64,000 nucleotides of DNA, taken from Arthrinium phaeospermum (taxonomy: Eukaryota > Ascomycota > Sordariomycetes > Amphisphaeriales > Apiosporaceae). The notes under the pieces were generated by a model. It was not told the origin of the DNA. It saw nothing but the letters and a program-made list of their open reading frames with translations, and ran no database searches. Location: contig QYRS01000001.1 of the NCBI GenBank assembly GCA_006503535.1, positions 5,022,001 to 5,086,000 on the forward strand, written 5' to 3'. This document shows positions 55,167 through 64,000 of the stretch, in pieces (positions within the stretch are counted from its first letter, which is position 1; every line of letters begins with the position of its first letter). The translations under genes and the position numbers were made by a program.

Positions 55167-55955
55167 ATGCCTAACTCCTACAAAATCACTGTCCTCAACA
55201 AGACCGGCGGTCCACAGGACTATGCCTTCTTCAACGCCGCGCCCATCGTTTCCGGGGGCGTCAGCGGCCCCATCTGGAGCAACGTCATGAAGGCGGCGGA
55301 CCACACCTCCAACGGCGGCCAGGCCAGCTTCGAGGTCTCGACTACGTACTATGCCACGTGCGGCAGCTTCCAGGGCACCCCCGACCAGGGCGGCAAGGTC
55401 ACCATCAGCAAGTCTGTCCCCGTCGACCTGGGCTCCCGCATCGGAAACAACATCACCCAGGGGTCCAGCGTCAACCTGACCGTCTACAACCAGTCGGCGT
55501 GCGACCTGGATCCCCCTACCACGCCGGGCCAGGGCAAGCTCGGAAACTTCCAGCTGGACACGGCCTGCAAGCCGGAGAACCGATTCACCATGCAAGACGC
55601 CAAGGATAGTGAGTTCAACCGCTCCCCCTCCACCATATTATGTGATTGTTACTTGACTCTTGATTGTGCATCTTTCTGACGACCCAATGACACAGACAAC
55701 TTGCTGGTCGGCATCGCCACGACGGGGGATGGCGAAATCACCAAGGCCATGGCCTCCTTCGCCCCCTACCCCAACGTCAAGTACCAGATCATGCCGCAGG
55801 CCATCTTTCACGTGGGGGTCGGCAGCCGCTTCAAGGTCGGGGATATTGTCAAGGCCGAAATGATGGGGAACACCATGGCCGTGGATTTCAACATGCGGGG
55901 CACGAACCATGTCACTTTAGTCCACGACGGCGACATGAACTTCTACTTCCAGTAA
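55167..55955 (+). CDS. Hypothetical protein, divergent paralog B
   Basis: Two exons (55167-55608, 55696-55955) in phase 1 give 233 residues. Motifs: YKITVLNKTGGPQDYAFF, YYATCGSFQGTP, VNLTVYNQSACDLD, GIATTGDGEITKAMASF and THVTLVHDGDM-like end (NHVTLVHDGDMNFYF). It is the partner of the minus-strand gene at 53899-54726, with the same intron position. The predicted fold is a beta-sandwich-like cytosolic protein; there is no signal peptide. GC-rich codon use contrasts with the AT-richer NACHT and kinase genes on either side, hinting at higher expression or a different history. Confidence 0.82.
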
Positions 55956-56196
55956 TCAAAGGAAGGCTGCTTCACTTGCGCCCTGAGCCTGAGGGCTGAA
56001 CCAAGGGGTACTCCACATCGGAGGGTTTGCCAAACGTCAGACATTGCAGTCTTGGGGGATTAAATTCAACATTTAATACAATGTATCGCGATGTCTTTTC
56101 AAGTAGTAATAGAAATACTCTTATAAGGGTCTACCTAAGTACGTGCATGTATCTACCGACCAGAGTATACGTAGGTACACACCTGCTTACATGTCA

Positions 56197-57914
56197 TCAC
56201 ACAGCAATGTCATTGAGTTTTGCGATGATCTTCTCAATGAATCGCACGCCGACTATGATCCCATCCTCATCGGTCATCTCCGACTCCTCGCCAAAGTCAT
56301 CGTTGTCAACATCGAGACACGTAAGACAAGTCGCGACTACAGCTGAGTACCTGGGCCCCATACGACGTGAGAGCCGCATCTTGGCGAGATAGAGCAATGA
56401 GTCCTTGATTCGGCATGCGTTTTGCATGTCTTGCGGAAGCATTGGATGATCGCCTTCTTTGTCAGGCGTCGAGTCGGTGTTTACTTCTCCTTCGTCTATC
56501 TCTGCAAGCAATGGCCCTCTCTTGGGTTTCCCGTCCAAAGCATCGTATGTGACGAGAGGCGTGGAAAGGCCTAACTCGAGTAAGCACACCCCGAGGCTGT
56601 AGATATCGTGTTGCATGATATACGATGCCTCGGGGTTGAGCCCCTGCCGGGTGGGGTGGCGGTACAAGTTCTTGTGCCAGTCTGCATCCCCTTTTCGCAG
56701 TGTCCCCGCATCTGCTGAGCGAAAACACCCAAACCCGACGAGAAAGGTCGACATTGAGTCCCCTTCGGGGGTTTCAAACATGATGATTGCCTCTGGATGG
56801 ATGTTCTTGTGAACAAAGTTGAAGTTGTGCACGAAGCCGACCGACGTGGCCAAGTCTCTGGCAATCTGTATCTGCTGGCTCAGGTGCAGGCGATCATGAT
56901 TCTGCATTAGTACCTGACGCAGGCTAGTCGGTGCTGTGAGTCCTTCCGGTACATGGTAAATAAAATTGTACTGTTCGACTTCTTGGCTGTTCTGTCTCTG
57001 AGCAGTGATGGCACCTTTTGCCTTTAAAAGGCCGAAGGTGTTTGGGTCGGCATTGGCCAGCTTTCTCGCCAGATCGCGGACGTCCTTTCTTACAGCAATC
57101 TGATCGCTTTGAGGCGGGACGACGAACCTGTCGACGATGAAGTGCCTGGGGGGCTTGCCCTTGCTGTGACGCAGAGCCAGTCTGGCAGGGGAGAGCGCGA
57201 TGGGAGAAACCTCCAGTGACGGGTCGAGAGGCAAGAAGACGGAAACCGAACGTTGGGGAGTTTCACGCAGCGAGTCCCGGATCCCATCCGCTAGCGACAC
57301 AGGGGCTCTGGCGGTTGAAGCAGTCGACGGCACTGTCAGACCGTCTTGGCGCTTGGTCTTATCGGTGGCGGCGTCTTTCTCATTTAGCTCGCGAAGCTCC
57401 TGGTCGATGAGAGGATTCGCAATTCTCATCATGAGGAACCAACAGGGGTCGAATCGCTTCTGCCACTGTTCCAGGTCTTCCATGATCGCATCGAGCGTGT
57501 TCTTCGTGAGCGCATACCGCCCACGGTTGACCTTCCATTTAAAGGCGAGTGCGTTCGTGGCGCCCGGTGACTCCAGCAACTTGTCCAGCTTGGCGGACGC
57601 CAAAGTCAGCTTCATTACCAGTAGGGCAAGGACTTTGTCGATGGTATCAAGGAGATCAGCGTCAATCGTACTGGCGATCTTCTGGATGAATTCTATCTGG
57701 ACTTTGGTCTGGGCCCAGTGGAGGTCTAGTCTGGTGACCCTCTCTCTGACTTCGATGTCCGCATTCTTCCAGTCTTCGCACGCTTTGGCGATGCGTATAC
57801 CAAGCCTGTTGATAGCCCATTAACAACTCGTATGATCCCAAAGTAACAGAGTGGCCAGCATACTTACTTAAAGCAGAGTTCCACCGCTGTCAGGATTGTA
57901 CCCGGTTCTGCCAT
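56197..57914 (-). CDS. HeLo-like domain fused to a pseudokinase
   Basis: Two exons (57914-57868, 57805-56197) give 551 residues. The N-terminal 200 residues are helical and follow the HeLo (prion-inhibition and propagation) pattern: EPGTILTAVELCFKLGIRIA, WKNADIEVRERVTRLDLHW, then long amphipathic helices. HeLo domains of HET-S-type proteins insert into membranes and kill the cell. Residues about 230-520 have a kinase-like fold: VHKNIHPEAI at 347-356 in place of HRDxxxxN, VGFG at 372-375 in place of DFG, LYRHPT as the APE-like element, and DIYSLGVCLLELG as helix F. There is no recognisable glycine loop or VAIK lysine, and the catalytic Asp is Asn, so it should be inactive. It is divergent to the active kinase gene at 58553 across 638 bp. 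Confidence 0.82.
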
Positions 57915-58552
57915 ATCAGTGGAATCAATGTTTTGTGTATTGGGAGAGTCGATGACAGGTGGGGAGGAGGGGGATGTGGCTGGGCAGCTGACAGAGTGAG
58001 CCACCAAGCCCCTTGGAGAATTAATAAGTCAGGTCTAATAGACCACAAGGCTGCTATCTCAGTCTAATGATCAGCATAATAGAGGAATGAGCCTTTGAGA
58101 GATATTGAATAGTTATACTGGAATCTAGTATACAGAGTATTTACTTCCCTATCTTAATCGGGGGCAAGTGGAATGAACAAGGTAGATATATATCGGTACT
58201 GCCAGTGGGCAAAGTACGCCTGGTTCCAGCGGTCGCTTGCCGCCGGACCACCCAGATTGGGGGCTAGATGAAGCCCCCGCTCATGCACTGCCTGCAGCTT
58301 TGCTGTGCCTCTCTTCCTGCGATCAGGTTTGTTCAGCTTTCTCGCTGTTTTCCTCCTGCTCAATCATTTCGTACAACGGGCGATGGGCGTTCATCAATCA
58401 AACCGCACTATTATCACAGAATGTTGGAGATCTAATTACAGTCCTATCATTATTGATTGCTAGTCACTCTACTGAGAATCGATTCCGATAATCTCCCCCG
58501 CAAAGGGCCCACCTCTCCCGATAATGTCGCGGCGCGAGCGACGGGACCGACC
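57915..58552. promoter_or_regulatory. Shared divergent promoter of the pseudokinase and kinase genes
   Basis: 638 bp between two start codons facing outward. No gene inside; no TATA consensus at the expected spacing for either gene. Co-regulation is plausible from geometry alone. Confidence 0.45.
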
Positions 58553-61500
58553 ATGTCATCTCCTTCGTTTGCCACCTCAGTCTTGGTACAGCAGCTTTCC
58601 GACCTCGTGCAGGACTCGAAGCTAGAAACGAAGGCTCTCGAGTCTTGCATTCAGCATGTCTTCTACGAGACCGGTCGCACGGCCCACGAACGGCGTGTCC
58701 GTCGCTCCGAGCAGTGGGTCCGCCAGCGCTTTCTTGGTCGCGGTGCTTATGGGACTGTCCATCTCGAGCGGTGTATAACAGGCGAGAATCAAGGGGAAAG
58801 GCTCCGCGCGGTTAAGGAGATCAAGAAATGCGTCGTTTCTGGGGAGAAGCTGGACTACGGCCGGGAGCTAGAAGCCATTGCCAAATTCTCTAATCATAAC
58901 GTAAAGTTGCAGCCATTTCATGCGGTTTCCTTTTAATTCGATTGCCAGTTTTACTAATATTCTCTTGGCTTCGTAGTACGCGCATTGCTTTGTGACATCA
59001 CAGGGATGGTTCGAGACGAACGAATCTATATTCATCGCCATGGAATACTTGGAAGACGGCGACTTACAGCGGTACCTGACGAGACCGTTACCCGAGGCCG
59101 AAGCAAAAATTATTATAAGCCAAGTGCTCGAGGGTTTGCAATACATGCATGAGAATGGCTTTGCCCACAGGGACCTAAAGCCCAGCGTATGCGCCCCCTC
59201 CCACCGCCCACTAATTGCCCGTAGCAATACAAGCTGCAACATATACTAAAGACAATTACTAACACGAGTTGATCAGAATATCATGGTGGTGACCTCGGGC
59301 CCGGATTGGTTCGTCAAGATCGCGGATTTTGGCATCAGCAAGCGGCGTCAACAGGATGTCACGACTTTGCATACCCCTAGGCGCGGCACCTTTGGTTATG
59401 CGGCCCCCGAAGTCTTCGGTTTTACACCTGATAGTACCTACACCTTTGCGGTCGACATGTGGTCGCTCGGTGCTGTAGCTTATCGCATCCTCACGAACTG
59501 CATCCCGTTCCCGACACTAGCTGATCTATCAGCGTATATGATGGGCCAATCGACATTTCCCTCTACTTCGTTCGGGCTGCACAACGTACCAATGATAGCG
59601 CAAGACTTCATCATGAAGCTCATGGCAACGGATCCGAAGGAGCGCTTGACGGCTACCACCGCTAGTATGCATGAGTGGCCAACAGAGAAACCATCTAGTT
59701 TGGGACAACCTCTGAGCAACGAGTATGTCGTCATATGCACATTTCAAGTTGATAGCTAATAAATAGACACAGACATCCATCGCTCGTGACTACTCCAGTG
59801 GCTGTTGAAGCTGGCATGCTTTCTGGCTCCGCTTCGAATGCTTGGAGCACAGACGACTTTTTGCCTTCATCAGAAAGTACAACTCTTCGACCTGGTAACG
59901 CAAAACACCATAATTATCAGCCACCATCCGTACCGGATAACCAAGAAGACAACATTGTCCAGAGGCAAAGTCTTCCTTCTGACTCGACGATACTCCTGGA
60001 AGAAGCGGGCCCGCATTCTCTGACATTCGGTCTAAACCCATCCAAGAAGCCATGCCCGAGTCATCAAGAAGGGGAAATGAATAGCAGCACTCCACAGACA
60101 CTTGAGGGTAATGAATATGAGGAACCGATCATTCTCATGGCTAACGAAACATCCGTTTTCGATGGACGAGCCTCAACTTCAATCGCTGCCAACACACGGT
60201 CATCCTGTAGCAGCACCGGTACTTTCGAGCGCACATATTGTCAGTTCGATGACGACTCATCTGACCCACCCTTTGTTCGTACACCAAAATGTCATTGGTG
60301 TGACAGTCACCACTGGGTAACTCTCGAGCAACTACCATGCGGTCATTTAGTTTGCCACCCTTGCTTGTTGGAGTCATTTGCCAAAGCAATGTCTTCGACA
60401 TCACATACTCCTAAATGCTGCGATGTGATCGATTTCCGCTATGCAAAGAAACTCGTTCATACGTCTGATTTCAGAGCAGCGTTGGATGTCATGCGCGACA
60501 TCACGAGCAATTGGACTTTGGAGCCATGGCATTGTGGCAACGACCATTGCTGTGACGGGAAACCGGCATGGGAAGGAAGAGTGCCATTGAAACAACTACG
60601 GGTGACTTGTGAGCGTTGTGGCATTACAACGCGCAATTCTGGGTCTCCAACTGCCTTCCCTCAACGACGCGGCATGTGCCTCTTCTGTAAGAGTCGTGGG
60701 TCTTGCGAAATTAATTGTCGGGTCCGTTATACCGGTTCATCCGACTTGCTCCTGAGCAGAATGGTCTTTTTGTACCATGGCAATGGTAACATGTCCTCAA
60801 TTGCGCGCCGGGGAATCGAAGCTATGACCTCTGGTAAATACCTGGAGTTGACTTCATGGGCCAAAGCGAGGGAGTCTATCGGTCCGATATGCTTTCCAGC
60901 AACGAGGGCGCTCAATGGCAAGGGGTCGGATGTCGAGTTTGATGCCGATGAACCATATGTTTATGCGTGCGAAGCCGACAGCGACATCAGTGGCTTATCT
61001 TCAACTCTCAGTGACGCATACCGTGGAGTTGTTGATGGGAGGGACCTTGACTTCGACAACTATGCCCGGTCCTCATCACCACATTTGCCTGCAAGAAGGG
61101 TTGGTCATGGGCCAAGCTCTCTGACAGCTGGATCACTCGTCGGGAAGAGGACAAAGCCATTCATTGAGGACAACGTCAGTACGGTGTCATCAAAGACAGA
61201 GTACCTATACCCACCCCCAATCCCACATGCGGAGCGTGGCATTTCTGCATCACGAACAAATAACGTTCGGTACGCTCGTCGGTACGCTCCGCCTGGAATG
61301 ATGTTCCCTTACCGACAGCCTCAACAACGACATAGTACACAGTACGGTCATCAACACTGGGAAAGGGACACCGCAGAGTCCCGATCATTGTGGGCGGGTC
61401 CACCATATAATGTCGAAGTGCCTAAAGATGTCAGGGAACCAGGTAAGTAATTACCTCGATAAGCACGTACCTTTTTGGGCCTTGATTTGACAACCTAGCA

Positions 61501-62348
61501 GGAGAGAAGAAGCATACAGGGCCGTGATCAAATGTCACTGGTGTTTCGGAACCTTCGAGGACTCAAATTCTAGTCCTATCGAACAGCTTTCATGCCAACA
61601 TGTCGTCTGTCATGCGTGTATGCTCAAGTCCATTGCTTTATCCCTCATCTCGCCGTTGTACATGGGCCCAAGATGCTGTGGGGAGGAAATTGACATCTGG
61701 TCCTTCAAAAGACTTGTAGTCGCCCCGGAAGTTCATAAGGCATGGAACTTCATGTTTGAATTCACGAAAACGATGAGAGCCAGCCCATGGCTTTGCCCCA
61801 ACTACCACGTTGGCTGTCCTATGGTCTCGAACAATGAGATCCCGATTTGGAACCCAAGAGCTCGGTGCGACGACTGTTTGGCATCGAACCAGAAATGGAA
61901 TAGGTTCTGTCTGTTCTGCAAGGGAATGGACTGTTGGAGCGATTGCATTAAGCAGCACAGTGATGCCATCGCCTCCTTCCTAGGCAAGATATACTTCGTG
62001 AAGGCGAGAGCCCAAAGCCTGGTAACAGACGCCTGTCAACTTATGGATATCGCTAAAAGGGACAACTGCATTAAGTGGCTGGATTTGGCAAGTCACGAAG
62101 TCACGGCTGATATACCTGGAACATGGCAATTCCCCCCAATGAGCCACCGCATCCGAGCTCCCGCAAATCGGTTGGAAAGAGGCTATCACGTTCAGCCAAC
62201 AATACCAAATTTGAAACTGAGGAGTCGCGTCGTAAAAGAGAAGACAGGGAAAAAGGAATTGCATTTTGAAATACTTACACGCATCGAGAGGAAAAGGCTT
62301 ACAGAATTACTTAGAGAGGGAACGGGAAAGCAACCGCAGGAAAAGTAA
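58553..62348 (+). CDS. Active Ser/Thr protein kinase fused to two RING-like zinc modules
   Basis: Exons 58553-58900, 58977-59186, 59277-59722, 59773-61442 and about 61509-62348; about 1,170 residues. The kinase is complete: glycine loop LGRGAYGTVHLE (about 61-72), Lys88 in RAVKEI, Glu105 in the C-helix, HRDLKPSN (180-187), ADFG (Asp203), YAAPEVFG and VDMWSLGAVAYRIL. A disordered linker follows. A RING-like module comes next: C508, C511, C524, H526, C529, C532 and CC 550-551, then HCGNDHCC, CERC and CLFCKSRGSC, reminiscent of RBR-type RING1-IBR E3 ligases. A second linker leads to a diverged copy of the same module (IKCHWC, CQHVVCHAC, PRCC, CLFCKGMDC). The last splice has no perfect acceptor; several in-frame AG sites near 61508-61514 work. 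It may be read as two genes, but the 3' part has no ATG. Confidence 0.82.
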
Positions 62349-63258
62349 GGATGCGCATCTTGACTTTGCCGCTCAATACCTGCAATCCGATCATAACAAG
62401 GGAGCGAGAAAATCATGAACTATGGCAAAAGATCTATGATAGTCAATATTACTGTTATAATCAAGTCGGAATAAGACCCGAACTTTGCAACCATCAATAT
62501 CACCGGTATACCTATCCCATCTATGGGCCATCGGGGCCTCAGAATGCTTATACTAAATCACTAGAATGCTCTTCAAATTGATTAGGAGATACACCTTACC
62601 GTATCGCCAGCTGCGGATGTTAACTGGCTATAAGAAGTTGAAGCCACCTGGAGAACCTCGACGATATATGCAAGCCAAGCAGGCTGCAACTGCAACACCG
62701 CCAGTCGAGCCACGGTTTGCAACTCATGGATTCGCAATTTCTATTAAGCTAAGGCCGTAAGCGACCCGAAAAGGCATACAATCCATTCCTTCCCGCAAGG
62801 CTTATGCTCATTCCGGGGAGAGAACGAGAACGAGCCTTGGCAGCTTACTTTTGGGGGGCATTGGGGGACGCACACGTCAGCTCTGCGCCATGCTTTACAG
62901 CGCGCACTAATGGCCTAGCGCTGTAGCCTGTAGCACCAAGGCGCTCCCACTGGAACCACCCAGCACCAGCAACGCAACGAGCGAGGCGCAGCCAAAAATA
63001 ACACAACCCCTTGGAGCTCTCGCATTCGCATTCACTGTACCGCGCACGCATGTTTTCAACCCCGGCTTAGTACAGCCGGAATCTTACTCTTGCATGCAAA
63101 GAGAATGCTGGAAGTGTCTTGGAATAAATATAAGACCAGGTGCTAAGTGAGGATCATTGAGAATGGCCATTCTTTCTAATTTGTGTTCTGGGTTGGGAGT
63201 TGGACATACACACGCACAGCACCGTAACTGAATTTGCTCCTAAAGCGACACAACCCAA
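62349..63258. other. Intergenic, no gene supported
   Basis: Two short plus-strand frames (62351-62581, 62566-62760) follow the kinase gene directly; their aromatic/basic composition is unusual but no splice joins them to it convincingly. Confidence 0.4.
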
Positions 63259-64000
63259 ATGGCAGCCATGGCGACCCTAAACAGGAACGAGTTCACAATT
63301 GACGTTTTTCCATCGTATGCTTCTGAAGCAACATCCTCAATCGCTTCGCCGTCAGATTTTGACCGTCGGCAACGGTGGTCCTCGCATTCTGAGGTGTCTT
63401 CCTTGCATTCATCACACTCGTCGCATCCCGAGCAAGACCGTCCCGCCTCCCCGCCCAGTTGCCACTCCGGGTCCCCACCCTCGTACACGCCGCCCAATGG
63501 CTCAGGCATACCGAAAGCGGTAGCAGATGCAGCTGTAGGCCATGTCGCCGAGCGGCCCGTCGCCATCCCGCAGCAGCGACCCACGGCGACGGCGCCCTTC
63601 TTCCCGGCCTACGCTCCCTCGCTGCGGAGCCATGGTATCACGCCCGCGGCCTGGCGCCAGTTCGTCGCCAGCATGAACGAGGCGATCCTGACGTCGGCCC
63701 CCGTCTCTGACCAGGCCCGATCCATCAGTCGTCGGATACGAGCCGCCTCGGGTGGTATGTGGAGTGCCATCGTGACCTCATCGGCGTCACTTGTCCCTAG
63801 TAACAACGCCAACACAAACAACAACAACAACAATCTTGTAGTAAGCGGCGGCAACGAAGATAACAACTCAACTGCGAGGACTGGAACCGGGACCGGAAGA
63901 ATATCCCCACCCGTCTCCCCAATGAGCGGGCCTTGTCGCACCCTGCGCGAAGAGCGCATCATCGCCGCCATCGCTGCCGCCAACATTGCCTGGTTCCATC
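63259..64000 (+). CDS. Hypothetical protein, 5' part, runs off the right edge
   Basis: Open from the ATG at 63259 to the end of the window without a stop, 247 codons. A Ser/Pro/His-rich disordered start (SSHSEVSSLHSSHSSHPEQ) is followed by a folded-looking stretch SLRSHGITPAAWRQFVASMN and SDQARSISRRIRAA, then an Asn run encoded by an AAC repeat (63805-63836). It ends in a basic helix (LREERIIAAIAAANIAW). The helical pattern resembles other uncharacterised fungal proteins with a disordered start; no family can be named. The opposite strand is also partly open but lacks coherence. Confidence 0.7.
   Translation, partial: MAAMATLNRNEFTIDVFPSYASEATSSIASPSDFDRRQRWSSHSEVSSLHSSHSSHPEQDRPASPPSCHSGSPPSYTPPNGSGIPKAVADAAVGHVAERPVAIPQQRPTATAPFFPAYAPSLRSHGITPAAWRQFVASMNEAILTSAPVSDQARSISRRIRAASGGMWSAIVTSSASLVPSNNANTNNNNNNLVVSGGNEDNNSTARTGTGTGRISPPVSPMSGPCRTLREERIIAAIAAANIAWFH

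Overview
The window looks like nuclear DNA of a filamentous ascomycete, most likely a Sordariomycete. Genes are split by short (about 45-125 nt) GT-AG introns with fungal CTAAC/CTGAC-type branch sites. The families are fungal: an AA9 cellulose-active monooxygenase with CBM1, a PTH11-like rhodopsin-fold membrane protein, DUF6601, NACHT/ankyrin NLRs, a HeLo-type protein and a BAS2-like small secreted protein. No rRNA, convincing tRNA, CRISPR array or intact transposon is visible.

Layout. 0-4.5 kb: a fungal-specific hypothetical gene and a broken membrane-protein gene. 4.7-10.5 kb (minus): a large NLR-type gene, alpha/beta-hydrolase - NACHT - ankyrin repeats - Pro/Gln-rich tail. 11.3-19.4 kb: DUF6601 membrane protein, sugar transporter, MYND-finger protein, inositolphosphoceramide mannosyltransferase-like enzyme and tiny membrane proteins. 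19.8-24.1 kb: AA9-CBM1 and a secreted esterase. 24.9-28.6 kb: three tandem paralogous zinc-finger genes with a shared promoter element, followed by about 1 kb of degenerate repeats. 31.5-42 kb: serine/threonine-rich surface protein, rhodopsin-like receptor, duplicated-module secreted cysteine-rich protein and a coiled-coil membrane protein. 44.8-62.3 kb: a block whose genes use AT-richer codons: pyroglutamyl peptidase, a second NACHT protein, a secreted hypothetical, a divergent pair of paralogous hypothetical proteins, and a divergent pair made of a HeLo-like/pseudokinase gene and an active kinase fused to two RING-like modules. A further gene runs off the right edge.

The most interesting system is the last pair (56.2-62.3 kb). 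A putative membrane-attacking helical bundle joined to a catalytically dead kinase sits head to head with an active kinase carrying E3-ligase-like zinc modules. This arrangement recalls the animal RIPK3-MLKL necroptosis pair; functional coupling is my inference from architecture and gene order.

A recurring feature is small frameshifts in otherwise well-conserved genes: NLR 1, sugar transporter, AA9, esterase, surface protein, zinc-finger genes and the mannosyltransferase. Many lie in G/C runs. Uncorrected assembly indels would explain many of them, but real decay cannot be excluded. Where they occur I describe the gene as it would read across the shift and flag the break.
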